Shown: positions 48,531 to 58,414, counted from the stretch's first letter. The stretch is DNA of 64,000 nucleotides from CAYNRE01 sp964399535 (GCA_964399535.1 CAYNRE010000069.1:62001-126000), one strand, 5' to 3'. Numbers and translations are program-made. Notes: generated by a model not told the origin, from the sequence alone.

Positions 48531-49109
48531 CTAGCCAAAGTACTCCGGCGCGCCGCCCGGCTTCCACTTAATGTTGCAGCCGATACTGGGCCGCTGCTCG
48601 GCCGGAGCCGGCTGGCCGGCCAGAACGGCGTCGAGCGCACGCCGCAAATCGGCCCCCGTCACCGGCTGGCCGTTGCCCGGCCGGCTGTCGTCCATTTGGC
48701 CGCGGTAGACCAACCGCTTTTGGCGGTCGAACACGTAAAAATCCGGAGTACAGGCCGCCCGATAGGCCTTGGCCACCTGCTGGTCGGCATCGAGCAGGTA
48801 GGGAAACGTATAGCCCCGCAGCGCCACTTCCTCGCGCATCTTCTCGGGCGAATCGTCGGGATAGGCTTCGATATCGTTGGAGTTGATGCCCACCACGGCC
48901 ACCCCCCGCGCCTGGTATTCGCGGGCCAGTTCGGCCAGGGCCGGGGCGACATGCTTCACATAGGGACAATGGTTACAGATAAACGCCACGAGCAGGGCCG
49001 GCGCCTGGGAAAAATCGGCCAGGCGCACCGTTTGATTCGCGCAATCGGGCAGCGCGAAATCGGGGGCGGCCGTACCCAGGGGCAGCATCGTGCTGGGCGT
49101 AAGTACCAT
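48531..49109 (-). CDS. Thioredoxin family protein (AhpC/TSA-like)
   Basis: The 192-residue protein has the redoxin opening LGTAAPDFALPDCANQTVRLADF, the active-site motif FICNHCPYVKHV with a CxxC near residue 45, and GVAVVGINSNDIEAYPDDSPEKMREE, AYRAACTPDFYVFD and a CxxC-free end. There is no obvious signal peptide, so the protein is probably cytoplasmic. This CNHCPYVKH subfamily is widespread and usually annotated as a thioredoxin-like peroxiredoxin or redoxin of unknown partner. AGAGGG precedes the ATG. The gene is convergent with the small membrane protein gene. Confidence 0.9.
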   Translation of the reverse strand: MVLTPSTMLPLGTAAPDFALPDCANQTVRLADFSQAPALLVAFICNHCPYVKHVAPALAELAREYQARGVAVVGINSNDIEAYPDDSPEKMREEVALRGYTFPYLLDADQQVAKAYRAACTPDFYVFDRQKRLVYRGQMDDSRPGNGQPVTGADLRRALDAVLAGQPAPAEQRPSIGCNIKWKPGGAPEYFG

Positions 49110-49264
49110 GGAAAAAAACCCTCTTTCGGCTGAGCTAGATTCGGGCGACGTCAGTGCGGCCGATTATACACGCGCCACTTTGTTGACTGAATTGGTGCTG
49201 GCTGAATCCGGGGCCGGCGCGGCACCAGGCGGGAACCGGCGGGCCGGCTGACCGAGCACAGGCC

Positions 49265-50053
49265 TTAACCGCCCGGCTCGCGCGGCGATAAGCCAAACAG
49301 CCGCCGCGCGTTGGCCGTGGTTTGAGCGGCCAGTTGTTCGATGCTCAGGCCTCGCTCGGCCGCCAGACAGGCCCCCGTGTGAATCAGATGCGCCGGCTCG
49401 TTCCGGCGACCACGCAACGGGTGCGGCGAGAGATAGGGGCTGTCGGTTTCGATCAGCAGCCGGTCGGCCGGCACCGTAGCCGCCACTTCGCGCAGCTCGA
49501 CCGACTTCTTGAAGGTGACCATGCCCGCAAAACTGATATACAGCCCTAGCTCGCAGCACTCAGCCGCGGTTTCTGGCCCCCCCGTGAAGGAGTGCATCAC
49601 TCCGGCCAGCGGACCCCGCCGGCGGGCCTCGCGCAACATGACCAAAACTTCGGCATCGCTCTGGCGGGTATGCACGATAAACGGCAGCGCGCGCTCTTGG
49701 GCGAGCCTGAGGTGGCGGTCGAAATAGTCCTGTTGCAGGTCTAGCGGGGAATAGTCCCAGTAGCAGTCCAGGCCCGTTTCTCCCACGGCCACCACGCGGG
49801 GCTCACCGGCCAGCTCGACCACGCGCTGCCAATCGCCCGGCTCGGCCTGAGCCACGTAATTGGGCTGAATTCCCACGGCGGCGTAGACCTGAGCATGGCG
49901 CCGGGCCAGCGCGACGGTTGCCTGGCTCGATGTGGCCGTGGTTCCCACGGCGACGATGCCGCCCACGCCAGCCTGGTTGGCCCGCTCGAGCACTTCGGCC
50001 AAGTCGTCGGCGAACTCCTCTTGATCCAGATGGGCGTGGGTATCGAACCACAT
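49265..50053 (-). CDS. TatD family metal-dependent hydrolase
   Basis: The 262-residue TIM-barrel protein starts MWFDTHAHLDQEEF with the HxH metal site. It contains VGIQPNYV, VAVGETGLDCYWDYSP, LPFIVHTRQSDAEVLVML, GVMHSFTGG and LLIETDSPYLSPHPLRGRRNEP, the full set of TatD motifs. TatD proteins are metal-dependent nucleases or related hydrolases with roles in DNA turnover and repair. Length is standard (about 260). Neighbours give no specific hint. Confidence 0.94.
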   Translation of the reverse strand: MWFDTHAHLDQEEFADDLAEVLERANQAGVGGIVAVGTTATSSQATVALARRHAQVYAAVGIQPNYVAQAEPGDWQRVVELAGEPRVVAVGETGLDCYWDYSPLDLQQDYFDRHLRLAQERALPFIVHTRQSDAEVLVMLREARRRGPLAGVMHSFTGGPETAAECCELGLYISFAGMVTFKKSVELREVAATVPADRLLIETDSPYLSPHPLRGRRNEPAHLIHTGACLAAERGLSIEQLAAQTTANARRLFGLSPREPGG

Positions 50054-50245
50054 GGCCAGTTCCAGCGCGGCCGTTTGCCGCGGTAAACGCCTGCCGGTGC
50101 GAGCGCCTTTCGCTGCCCCCCGCGCGATGGGCCAGGCCGCACCGGGCGAGCGCCACCGACCGAAACCTGATTGCTCCGCCGGCGGGGGATGAAGGCGGGC
50201 GACCCCCCCGGGGGGCCGCGGGCGAACGGCCGAAGTAAACCGCGC

Positions 50246-50689
50246 CTAGCGGTTGGCCGTCGACAGTTTTGTTGCCAGCTCCTCGAGCATCTGCAGATGG
50301 GCCTTTTCCGACCCCAGGGCCTCTTGGGCCAGGACCAGGCCCTCGGCGTCGCCCCGCAGCGCCTCGACACAGGAAGCGAGGTCGCGGATGTCTTCTCGCT
50401 GGTGCTCGATCACATCGCCCAGCAGGTAATCCAGCGACAAGAAGTGGGTGTCGGTGAATTCCATGGGAAAGCTGGGCAACTCGACCCGGCCGCTGCGGGC
50501 CGCGATCAGGGCCCCGATCCGCTGCGAAAGGGCCCGCTGATCGCTGACGATATGCGCCAGCGCCTGGGCGATACGTGCATCTCCCTCGTTGGTCAGGTCC
50601 GTGGCGTCGGCCAAATACATCGGCAGCGAGCGATACTGGATGGCCAGCAACTCGGACAAGGCATCGGAGGTAGATGCGCGATCAGCCAT
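50246..50689 (-). CDS. Ferritin-like four-helix protein of unknown function
   Basis: The 147-residue protein starts MADRASTSDALSELLAIQYRSLPMYLADA and is predicted to be almost all helical. Spaced acidic and His residues appear in EFTDTHFLSLDYLLGDVIEHQREDI and EALGSEKAHLQMLEELA. This resembles the ferritin-like fold (bacterioferritin/rubrerythrin superfamily), but the metal-binding E-x-x-H pairs are only partly recognisable, so iron binding is uncertain. The start at 50689 is preferred over an upstream ATG at 50749 whose translation is basic and unlike a fold. It is just downstream of nuoN on the same strand (72 bp) and may be co-transcribed. Confidence 0.6.
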   Translation of the reverse strand: MADRASTSDALSELLAIQYRSLPMYLADATDLTNEGDARIAQALAHIVSDQRALSQRIGALIAARSGRVELPSFPMEFTDTHFLSLDYLLGDVIEHQREDIRDLASCVEALRGDAEGLVLAQEALGSEKAHLQMLEELATKLSTANR

Positions 50690-50761
50690 AAGCCAAGGTC
50701 GACCTTTCCAGGCTCGAGTATACCAGCGCCGGCCAGCAAGAGGATGCAACCGCTGCCGGGC

Positions 50762-52453
50762 TCAGCTCAAAAGTTGCTGGGCCGCGACCAGGCACCACGA
50801 GTTCAGCACATCCCAGAACAGCCCGAGAGCAACCAGGGGAATCACTACCGCGGTCAGGTACACCGCTTCGGGCGAGAAGGCCGAAAGCTCGAGCGGCAAC
50901 CGGTTTTCCGGCACCGGATCGATGCACATCGCCTTCACCACTCGGAGATAATAGAACAGGCTAATCACGGTGTTCAAACCGCCGATCAAAAGCAGAGCCC
51001 ACAGCTTGGCGTCGACCAGGGCGGCGAAAATATTGAATTTGGCCGCGAAGCCCGCCAGAGGCGGAATCCCGATCAGGCTCAGCAAGATCGTCGAAAACAG
51101 CACCGCCAACCAGGGAGCAGTACGAATCAGGCCCCGGTAATCGTCGATTTGCTCGCTCCGCATGGCGTTTCGCAGAAACGCCACCACGGCAAACGCCCCC
51201 AGGTTCATGAACAAATAAGCCCCCACGTAAAACGCCAGCGAAGCCGCGGCCCGCTCGGCGGCCACCGGATCGGTGCCGGCCAGCGAAAGCATGGCAGCCA
51301 CGGGCATCATCAGGTAGCCCGCGTGGGCGATCGTGGAATAGGCCAACAGCCGCTTGATATTGGTTTGCCCGTAAGCAGCCAGGTTACCGAAGGTACAAGT
51401 CACGGCGGCCAGCAGGGCCACGAGCAAAGTCAGATACCGCCGAGCGGGGGCCAGGGCCGCGTTCGAGGGGCCGGTCACGGCCGCCGCCTCTGCTTCCGCC
51501 GCGGAGTGTTCGTCTCCGGAGTGTTCGCCGGCGGTTTCGCCGGATTCGACCACCCGGGCTACGGCCTGACCCGCGGCCGGCTCGGGTAAGTAACCCACCC
51601 CCAGCGTTACGCGGACCAACAGAGCCAGCGCGGCGGCTTTCGAAGCGACCGACAGAAAGGCGTTCACCTCGGCGCTGGCCCCCTCGAACACATCGGGGCA
51701 CCAGAAATGAAACGGTACGGCCGAGAGTTTGAAGGCCAGCCCGACCATGATCATCAGCCCCCCCAACACCAGGGCCGACTGCCGGGCCGGATCGAGTCCG
51801 CCAGCCAACAGGTCGCCCAATTGCAGGGCCACGGTCGGCAGGTGCACCGAACCGGTGATGCCCGCCACCAGGCTGATGCCATAGAGCATGATTCCGGCGG
51901 CGCCGGCGCCATAGACCGAATACTTCAAGGCCGCCTCGCTGGCTTCGCGGCGCCCCTTGAGCTGGCCGGCCAGGGCATACGAGGGAACGCTGGCCATTTC
52001 AATGCCCAGGAACACGATCAAGAGGTGGTTGGCCGACGCCATCAGGCACATGCCGATCGTGGCGCCCAGCACCAGCGAGTAGAAGTCGGGGCTGTCCTCG
52101 CGATCGGGAATGCCCGAAATACGTGTCAGCAAAATGAACAGCACCAGGAACAGCAGCAACACACCGCGAAAGAACACCGTCCATCCGTCGAGCACCAAGA
52201 GCCCTGTGAACAGTTCCGTGCGCTCCAGGGCCTGGCTGCCCGCCAGATACTTCCAGGGGGCGGCCAACCACAGCGCGGCCAGCGTGCCGGCCAGGGCCGG
52301 ATAGGCGGAGTTGATCCGCCAACCCCAGCGAGGCATCCGCAGCAAGAGCAGCACCACGATCGTGACCGACAGGGCCAACTCGGGGGCAAAGGCGCGCAGC
52401 GACACCTGCAGCGTGTCGTGCTCGAGGCTCGCGACCAGATCGGCGAAACTCAC
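50762..52453 (-). CDS. nuoN: NADH-quinone oxidoreductase subunit N
   Basis: The protein of about 563 residues is polytopic, with the NuoN core: DFYSLVLGATIGMCLMASANHLLIVFLGIEMASVPSYALAGQLKGRREASEAALKYSVYGAGAAGIMLYG, VPFHFWCPDVFEGASAEVNAFLSVASKAAAL and NIKRLLAYSTIAHAGYLMMPVAA. It is one of three antiporter-like proton-pumping subunits of complex I in the cytoplasmic membrane. An Ala/Glu/His-rich insertion (around SGETAGEHSGDEHSAAEAEA) breaks the loop after the VPFHFWCPDVF region. The start is probably the GTG at 52453; an ATG further upstream at 52525 is less likely. It is the last nuo gene of the run. Confidence 0.93.
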   Translation of the reverse strand: MSFADLVASLEHDTLQVSLRAFAPELALSVTIVVLLLLRMPRWGWRINSAYPALAGTLAALWLAAPWKYLAGSQALERTELFTGLLVLDGWTVFFRGVLLLFLVLFILLTRISGIPDREDSPDFYSLVLGATIGMCLMASANHLLIVFLGIEMASVPSYALAGQLKGRREASEAALKYSVYGAGAAGIMLYGISLVAGITGSVHLPTVALQLGDLLAGGLDPARQSALVLGGLMIMVGLAFKLSAVPFHFWCPDVFEGASAEVNAFLSVASKAAALALLVRVTLGVGYLPEPAAGQAVARVVESGETAGEHSGDEHSAAEAEAAAVTGPSNAALAPARRYLTLLVALLAAVTCTFGNLAAYGQTNIKRLLAYSTIAHAGYLMMPVAAMLSLAGTDPVAAERAAASLAFYVGAYLFMNLGAFAVVAFLRNAMRSEQIDDYRGLIRTAPWLAVLFSTILLSLIGIPPLAGFAAKFNIFAALVDAKLWALLLIGGLNTVISLFYYLRVVKAMCIDPVPENRLPLELSAFSPEAVYLTAVVIPLVALGLFWDVLNSWCLVAAQQLLS

Positions 52454-52558
52454 GGCTAGGTTCTCGGCACTTCCAAAGAAATCGGCTTCGGTCGGCCAGC
52501 CACCCCGGTGGCGGCCCCCTTTCACTGGCCCCCGCGCGGCCCGCTCGCGGGCAGCTCC

Positions 52559-54292
52559 TTAACGCGCGGCCATGTCGGCTTCACTTACCTCGGGCAGGGC
52601 CTTGTCCAGTCGGGGTTGTTTGACCGTCTCGGTCCATTCGGCCAGCTCGCGCACCTCTTTGCGGATGCTTTCACCCATGTAGGTAAAGACCGGCCGGGGA
52701 AACACCCCCAACGCGATGGCCAAGGTAACCAGCGGAATCGCGATCGCCAGTTCACGCGGGGTAATCGGCGTCAGGTGGTCGCCATGTGGCCCCTTGTATT
52801 CGGGCCCCAGGTACACCCGCTGCAAGGTCCAGAGGATGTAGCCGGCGGTCAGGATGACCACGAATGCCGAGATCACCGCCAGGGCGTAGCTGTAGTTCCA
52901 TACCGAAAGCGTAACCAGCACCTCGCCGATGAACCCGCACAGGCCCGGCAGCCCCAACCCGGCGAAAAAGATCACGAACGCCAGCCCGCTATATACCGGC
53001 ATCCGCCCAAACAACCCGCCGAACTCGTCGAGGTTTCGATGATGCACTCGGTCGTAAACCACGCCCACCATGAAGAACATGCCGGCCGAGCTGATCCCGT
53101 GAGCAATCATCTGGAACATGGCACCGTTCATGCCCATGGTCCAATAATCGGGCAGGAAGTCGTTGCCCAGGCTGGCGCTCCAAACGCCCATGCCTAAAAC
53201 CACGTAGCCCATATGGCTCACCGAGCTGTAGGCCACGAGCCGCTTGAAATCCTTCTGGGCCATGGCGGCAAAAGCGCCGTAAACCATCGACAAAGCGCCG
53301 ATGCCGGTGACCAGCCAGGCCAGGTCGTAGCCGCCGTCGGGACAAATCGGATAGCAAATGCGAATGATGCCGTACCCGCCCATCTTGAGCAGCACGCCGG
53401 CCAGAATCATCGAAATGGGCGTGGGGGCCTCGACGTGGGCATCGGGCAGCCAGGTGTGCAGCGGCACGGCCGGCACCTTGATCACAAAGCCGATGAACAG
53501 CAGCAAGAATGCCCACCACTGCAGCGAGCGGCCAAAGAGCAGCTCGCCGTCGAATAGCTCGGTGCGGCGCCCCATTTCGGCCAGGGCCAACAGGTTAAAG
53601 GTGTGCAGCGGCTGATCGCTCGGGGCCGCCAATGCGTTGACCACCTGCCCCGACAAGCCCAGCGTGCCAATGGTTTCCGGAGCCGCCTGCTGAAGCGCCC
53701 GCAGATCGCTGGCGAAGTAGAGCATCAAAATGGCGATCAGCATGAACACGCCACCGAGCATGGTGTAGAGGAAGAACTTGATCGCCGCGTATTCGCGGCG
53801 CGGCCCCCCCCACACGCCGATCAGAAAGTACATCGGCAGCAGCATCACTTCCCAGAACACGAAGAATAGGAAGAAATCCAGGGCCAGAAACACCCCCAAC
53901 ATGCCGGTCTCAAGCACCAGAAACAGAATACAAAACGCTTTGACGTGCTTCTGAATATTCCAGGCGGCCCACATCGACAGCACCGACAGGAACGAGGTGA
54001 GGCAAAACAGCGGGAAACTGATGCCGTCCATGCCCATCAGGTAGTAGATGTTGAAACTGGGGATCCAGTCCGACGAGAACATGAGCTGCATGTTCCCCAC
54101 GCCGCGGTGGAACTCGATCCCCCCCTCGCCCTGCGGCAAGAACAGCACCAGGTTCAGGGCCAGCGTCACCATGGTTACGGCCAGGGCCGCGAGCTTGATG
54201 GCCTCGGTCCGGCCCTTGGGCATGAAAGCAATCAGCAGGGCGCCCAGGGCGGGCAGGAATACGATCAGGCTGACGAACGCCGCGGGGGACAT
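52559..54292 (-). CDS. nuoM: NADH-quinone oxidoreductase subunit M
   Basis: The 577-residue polytopic protein contains the NuoM/proton antiporter core: YYLMGMDGISFPLFCLTSFLSVL, FFLFFVFWEVMLLPMYFLIGVWGGPRREYAAIKFFLYTMLG, VPAVPLHTWLPDAHVEAPTPISMILAGVLLKMGGYGIIRI and DFKRLVAYSSVSHMGYVVLGM. Conserved Glu in the FWEVMLLPM segment and Lys in VLLKMGGYG are the expected proton-path residues. It is the second antiporter subunit of complex I. The gene lies between nuoL (114 bp) and nuoN (105 bp) on the minus strand. Confidence 0.96.
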   Translation of the reverse strand: MSPAAFVSLIVFLPALGALLIAFMPKGRTEAIKLAALAVTMVTLALNLVLFLPQGEGGIEFHRGVGNMQLMFSSDWIPSFNIYYLMGMDGISFPLFCLTSFLSVLSMWAAWNIQKHVKAFCILFLVLETGMLGVFLALDFFLFFVFWEVMLLPMYFLIGVWGGPRREYAAIKFFLYTMLGGVFMLIAILMLYFASDLRALQQAAPETIGTLGLSGQVVNALAAPSDQPLHTFNLLALAEMGRRTELFDGELLFGRSLQWWAFLLLFIGFVIKVPAVPLHTWLPDAHVEAPTPISMILAGVLLKMGGYGIIRICYPICPDGGYDLAWLVTGIGALSMVYGAFAAMAQKDFKRLVAYSSVSHMGYVVLGMGVWSASLGNDFLPDYWTMGMNGAMFQMIAHGISSAGMFFMVGVVYDRVHHRNLDEFGGLFGRMPVYSGLAFVIFFAGLGLPGLCGFIGEVLVTLSVWNYSYALAVISAFVVILTAGYILWTLQRVYLGPEYKGPHGDHLTPITPRELAIAIPLVTLAIALGVFPRPVFTYMGESIRKEVRELAEWTETVKQPRLDKALPEVSEADMAAR

Positions 54293-54406
54293 CGGTTCAA
54301 TTCGCTTTCTTCAGGCGAGTGAAATGGCTACGTCCGAAAACACGGCTCCTCGGCACCACGGCCGCCCTCCCCAAGTGAAGGCGATCGCAAGCAGCCCAGG
54401 GCCCAA

Positions 54407-57325
54407 CTACGGCCCGGCCTGGGCCAGGCTCCACCATCCGGAAAACTGACTCAACAACACGAACAGCACCACGGTGCCAATGGCAATGGCCAACACATAG
54501 GTCCGCAAACTGCCGCTTTGCACCGCCCGCAGCGCCAGTCCGAAGCGATAGGTCACTCCGGCCAGGCGGTTCACCGTGCCATCGACCAACGTGCGATCGA
54601 TCAGCTCGTCGAGCCGTGAAATCGCCAATACGCATTGCGCCGTGCCGTCGATCAGGCGATCGATGCCCAGCTTGTCGAGGTTGGCGATCTGCTGCGATAG
54701 GAACATCACCGGCCGTACGAAGACCAGCTGATACAGCTCGTCGAAATACCACTTGTTAATCAGGAACCGGTACACCGGGCCATAGACCCGGGCCACGTCG
54801 TCGGCACTAATCAGCCGCCAACCGTAAAACACGGTCGCCAAGAGGAAGCCCCCCAGGGCGGTGGCGAATGCCACCAGTCCGGCCGCCGTGTGAATGGCCG
54901 GTGCGTGGGAAAGGTGCTCATCGGGGTGCACCACACTGGTCCAGACTTGCCCCGCCACTTGGGGCGCGGCCGGCCGGGCCTGCTCCAGCAGTTGCTCCAG
55001 GCTCAGCCCACGGGCCGGCCCCAACGGCAACAGGGCGCCTACCAGCGCTACCGCGGCCAGAATGCCCACCGCAATCCAGGGCAATCCCGCAGGGCCGGCG
55101 TGGGCGCCTGCGGCGCCGTGCGCGGATTCGTGACCATGCCCGTGCGAGTGGCCGTGCGCGTGCGAGTGACCGTGATCCGAGCCATGCCCCGCGTGGCCGT
55201 CGCCGTGCCCGCCCTCATGCCCGCTATGTGCTTCGCCGTGCCCGTGCTCCTCGCCTCGCAGGGCCGAGAGCAGCAGCACCGCCGCGGCGGCCAGCGGCAC
55301 GAAACACAGCACCCAGCGGATGGGCCAGGCCACGCAAATCGCCAGTGTGGCCAGCACCACCAACGGCAAGTACATCACCGGGGGCGATTCATGGGCATGG
55401 TCGTAAATGTGCTTGTCGCGCGGCGTTCCGGCAAATGTCAGATACCAGAGGCGGAACATGTAAAAGGCCGTAATCGCCGCTCCGCCCGCGGCCGCGTAGA
55501 ACAAAATCGAATGCCCGGAAACGTTGGTGAACGACAGCAACTGAGCCAGGATCGCGTCTTTCGAGTAGTAGCCCGAAAAACCGATCACCAGCGGAATCCC
55601 CGCCCCCGCAATGGCCAGGCAGCCCACCAGCATGGTCAGAGCCGTGTAGGGCATTTTCTTGAGCAGCCCGCCCATCTTGGGCATTTCGTTCGTGTGGCAA
55701 GCGTGAATCACCGAGCCCGAGCACATGAAGAGCAGGCTCTTGAAGAACGCGTGGGTAAACAGGTGGTACAAGCCCGCGACCCAGCCGCCGGCCCCCAGGG
55801 CCAGCATCATGTAACCCAACTGGCTGACCGTGGAGTAGGCCAGTACCCGCTTGATGTCGGTCGCGGTGATGGCGATCGTGGCCGCCAGAAACAACGTGAT
55901 CATCCCGCAGTAGGCGATGACCAGCAGCACTTCCGGCGTAAACACCGGAAAGAATCGGCCCACCAGGTACACGCCGGCCGCCACCATCGTGGCCGAGTGC
56001 ACCAGGGCCGACACCGGGGTGGGGCCCTCCATGGCGTCGGGCAACCAGACATGCAGCGGAAACTGAGCGCTTTTGCCGACGCAGCCGCAGAAAATGCCCA
56101 GGCCGGCCACGATCAATAACCCGTAGCCCAACCCCTGCCCGCGCCAGGCCACCAGCTGCTCGGGCGTGGCGGGGTTTCCTTGGGCCAGTTGGTCGAAGGC
56201 GGCCGCCTTGACCAGGCCATCGGAGACCGTCAGCTCGAAACCTTTCTCGGCAGGGCGCACCAGGCTGAAGATACCGGGTTGGACCACGTTCTTTTCGGTT
56301 TGGTTGCCGAAATTAAAGGTGCCCAGCGCGCCGAACAGGGCCATCAGGCCGATGATCATGCCGAAGTCGCCGACGCGGTTGACGATAAACGCCTTGTTGG
56401 CCGCGTTCGAGGCACTCTTGCGCTCGATGTAAAACCCGATCAGAAAATACGAGCAGATACCGACCAATTCCCAGAACACGAATACCATCGCAATGTTGCC
56501 AGCGACCACCAGGCCCAGCATGCTGAAGCAAAACAGCGACAGGTACTGAAAGAAGCGGTGGAACCGCCCCGGCCGGTGCAGGTATTGGCCATTGGCCAGC
56601 TTCACTTCGTGGTCGGTAATTTCGCTCAGCTCATCGTGCATGTAGCCGATGGCGTAGAAGTGAATGCAACTGGCAATGAAGGTCACCATGCAAAACATGC
56701 CGACCGTCAGGGCGTCGATGTAGTAGCCGATATCGAGCTTGAGCTCGCCGAACCGAGCCAACCGATACCAGGTGCCCGCCAGGTAGGCCGGCGGCGCCGG
56801 CGCGTGATGATCGTCACCGTGCTCGCCAGCGCTACCGTGTCCCGGCGCCACAGGCTGCGCGGGAGCGGGCTCGTCTGCCCCGTGGCCGGCTGCCACGGCG
56901 CCGGCCTGGTGCTCTCGGGCCGCCTCGTCGGCGGGGCGGTGGGCCACGCTCATCAGCAACGCCGACCGCGTGGGAGGCACCTTTGATTGGCAGCAGGACG
57001 CGGGTGAATCGAGCGAACAGGCGTCGAGCGCCGCGTGCTCGTCGGCCGACGGCGAGTCCTCACCGTCGTGGTCCGAGTGCGCGTCTGCGTCGTGGTGGCC
57101 AGCCTCCGCGAACGGATGGTGATGCACCCAAATGGCCAGCGAGCTGAACGAGAGCACCGCCGCGCTCAAAATCGCGCCGGTCGCCACGTACGAAGCCAGG
57201 TAGCCCGCCTTGCCCAGCTTGGGACCGACCAGCACGATCAACGTGAACGAAACCAACGGCAACAGCCAGGCCGCCCCCAAGAGCAGGGGCAGTAAACTCA
57301 ACTGCGTGGACGCGATCTGTTCCAT
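54407..57325 (-). CDS. nuoL: NADH-quinone oxidoreductase subunit L with His-rich insertions
   Basis: The 972-residue protein has the NuoL core (FVFWELVGICSYFLIGFYIERKSASNAANKAFIVNRVGDFGMIIG, SAQFPLHVWLPDAMEGPTPVSALVHSATMVAAGVYLVGRF, DIKRVLAYSTVSQLGYMMLALG). It also has the extended C-terminal lateral helix region. Usual NuoL is about 610-650 residues. The excess comes from two loops: an N-terminal segment (about residues 65-185) with many His, Asp and Cys (including SPASCCQSK), and a C-terminal loop (about 690-745) made of repeated His-Gly pairs. Both flank membrane helices. It pumps protons as a distal complex I subunit. The effect of the insertions is unknown. Confidence 0.95.
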   Translation of the reverse strand: MEQIASTQLSLLPLLLGAAWLLPLVSFTLIVLVGPKLGKAGYLASYVATGAILSAAVLSFSSLAIWVHHHPFAEAGHHDADAHSDHDGEDSPSADEHAALDACSLDSPASCCQSKVPPTRSALLMSVAHRPADEAAREHQAGAVAAGHGADEPAPAQPVAPGHGSAGEHGDDHHAPAPPAYLAGTWYRLARFGELKLDIGYYIDALTVGMFCMVTFIASCIHFYAIGYMHDELSEITDHEVKLANGQYLHRPGRFHRFFQYLSLFCFSMLGLVVAGNIAMVFVFWELVGICSYFLIGFYIERKSASNAANKAFIVNRVGDFGMIIGLMALFGALGTFNFGNQTEKNVVQPGIFSLVRPAEKGFELTVSDGLVKAAAFDQLAQGNPATPEQLVAWRGQGLGYGLLIVAGLGIFCGCVGKSAQFPLHVWLPDAMEGPTPVSALVHSATMVAAGVYLVGRFFPVFTPEVLLVIAYCGMITLFLAATIAITATDIKRVLAYSTVSQLGYMMLALGAGGWVAGLYHLFTHAFFKSLLFMCSGSVIHACHTNEMPKMGGLLKKMPYTALTMLVGCLAIAGAGIPLVIGFSGYYSKDAILAQLLSFTNVSGHSILFYAAAGGAAITAFYMFRLWYLTFAGTPRDKHIYDHAHESPPVMYLPLVVLATLAICVAWPIRWVLCFVPLAAAAVLLLSALRGEEHGHGEAHSGHEGGHGDGHAGHGSDHGHSHAHGHSHGHGHESAHGAAGAHAGPAGLPWIAVGILAAVALVGALLPLGPARGLSLEQLLEQARPAAPQVAGQVWTSVVHPDEHLSHAPAIHTAAGLVAFATALGGFLLATVFYGWRLISADDVARVYGPVYRFLINKWYFDELYQLVFVRPVMFLSQQIANLDKLGIDRLIDGTAQCVLAISRLDELIDRTLVDGTVNRLAGVTYRFGLALRAVQSGSLRTYVLAIAIGTVVLFVLLSQFSGWWSLAQAGP

Positions 57326-57454
57326 GGCCGGTTCAGTTCAGCTCGTGCGATTGAATTGGTACGTTGCCCGACCGGCTTCCGCGCCCCCCGCGAGGGGGCC
57401 TGCGCGGCCATCGGCCGAATGGCGCTTTCGGCGCCCTGGCCGGCAACCCGGCGG

Positions 57455-57799
57455 TTAACCCTTCAGGTCGTCGGCGCGGTCCACGTCGACCGTGGCATGG
57501 TTGTTGTAAAAGTTGAGCGTGATCGCCAGGGCTACCGCGGCCTCGGCCGCGGCCAGCACGATCACGAACAGGGCAATCAACTGGCCGTCCAAACCCAGCC
57601 CCCAGGTCTGGTCGGCTCGCAGATATCGGCTGCCAAAGGCCACGAAATTCAAATTGGCGCCGTTAAGCACCAACTCGATGCCCATCAGCACGCCCAGCGC
57701 GTTGCGTTTGCTGGCCATGCAAACCACGCCGGAAACAAACAAAATGGCGCCCACCACCAGGTAATGGGCCACCCCGACCGGTTGACTGAGCAGGTTCAT
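57455..57799 (-). CDS. nuoK: NADH-quinone oxidoreductase subunit K
   Basis: The 114-residue protein has three hydrophobic helices and the NuoK signature with conserved Glu: RNALGVLMGIELVLNGANLNFVAF (Glu in the second helix) and IALFVIVLAAAEAAVALAI (Glu in the third). Both acidic residues are part of the proton path. Its start overlaps the stop of nuoJ (ATGA). Length is normal for the family. Confidence 0.96.
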   Translation of the reverse strand: MNLLSQPVGVAHYLVVGAILFVSGVVCMASKRNALGVLMGIELVLNGANLNFVAFGSRYLRADQTWGLGLDGQLIALFVIVLAAAEAAVALAITLNFYNNHATVDVDRADDLKG

Positions 57800-58395
57800 G
57801 TCGTCTCCGTGGCGCGCTTCTTGGTGCGGGCCAGGTAAGCAGCCCCGATCAACACCACCAGCAGGTGGACCGAGACGATTTCGAACGGCAACAGGTAGCC
57901 CGACATTCCTTGGCGAAGCCGGGCCTGGGGTTGTTCGTACTGATCGACCCGGGCACCAAGCAGGCCGAGCCCCAGTTTCGTCGCGGTGCGGCTGTCGTCG
58001 GTGGCCAGGCGCGCCTGCGACTCGGTGCTGCCGCGCCAGTCGTCGACCCGCACGGCGGTCTGCACCAACACCGCCAGCAGACAGCCGGCCACGATCGCGG
58101 CTGCCGCCCAGTCGCCCCCCCCGGTCTTGATCGAGACGAACGGGCCCTGGGCCGTGAGCATTACGCCGAAAATAAGCAACACCAGCGTGCCGCCGACGTA
58201 GATCATCAGTTGCATGGCGCCGACGAAATCGGCCCCCGCCAGAAAGAACAGCCCCGCCGTGGCTCCCAGCGAAATAATCAGGTGAAAGGCCATCCGCACC
58301 ACGTTGCTGCTGACGACCACGGCCACGCTGAACACGGCCGCCACCAGGGCGAACAGCAGAAAAAAGAACGTGTGCCAGTTGATTGCTTGGTCCAC
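57796..58395 (-). CDS. nuoJ: NADH-quinone oxidoreductase subunit J
   Basis: The 199-residue protein has five hydrophobic segments. It begins HTFFFLLFALVAAVFSVAVVVSSNVVRMAFHLIISLGATAGLFFLAGADFVGAMQLMIYVGGTLVLLIFGVML, which is the conserved NuoJ region with the YVGG pi-bulge helix. A last helix (FEIVSVHLLVVLIGAAYLAR) and a basic tail follow. It overlaps nuoK by 4 bp and begins 19 bp after nuoH. nuoI is normally between nuoH and nuoJ and is missing here. Confidence 0.94.
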   Translation of the reverse strand: MDQAINWHTFFFLLFALVAAVFSVAVVVSSNVVRMAFHLIISLGATAGLFFLAGADFVGAMQLMIYVGGTLVLLIFGVMLTAQGPFVSIKTGGGDWAAAAIVAGCLLAVLVQTAVRVDDWRGSTESQARLATDDSRTATKLGLGLLGARVDQYEQPQARLRQGMSGYLLPFEIVSVHLLVVLIGAAYLARTKKRATETT

Positions 58396-58414
58396 GCCAG
58401 CAGTGCTCCGTGAC

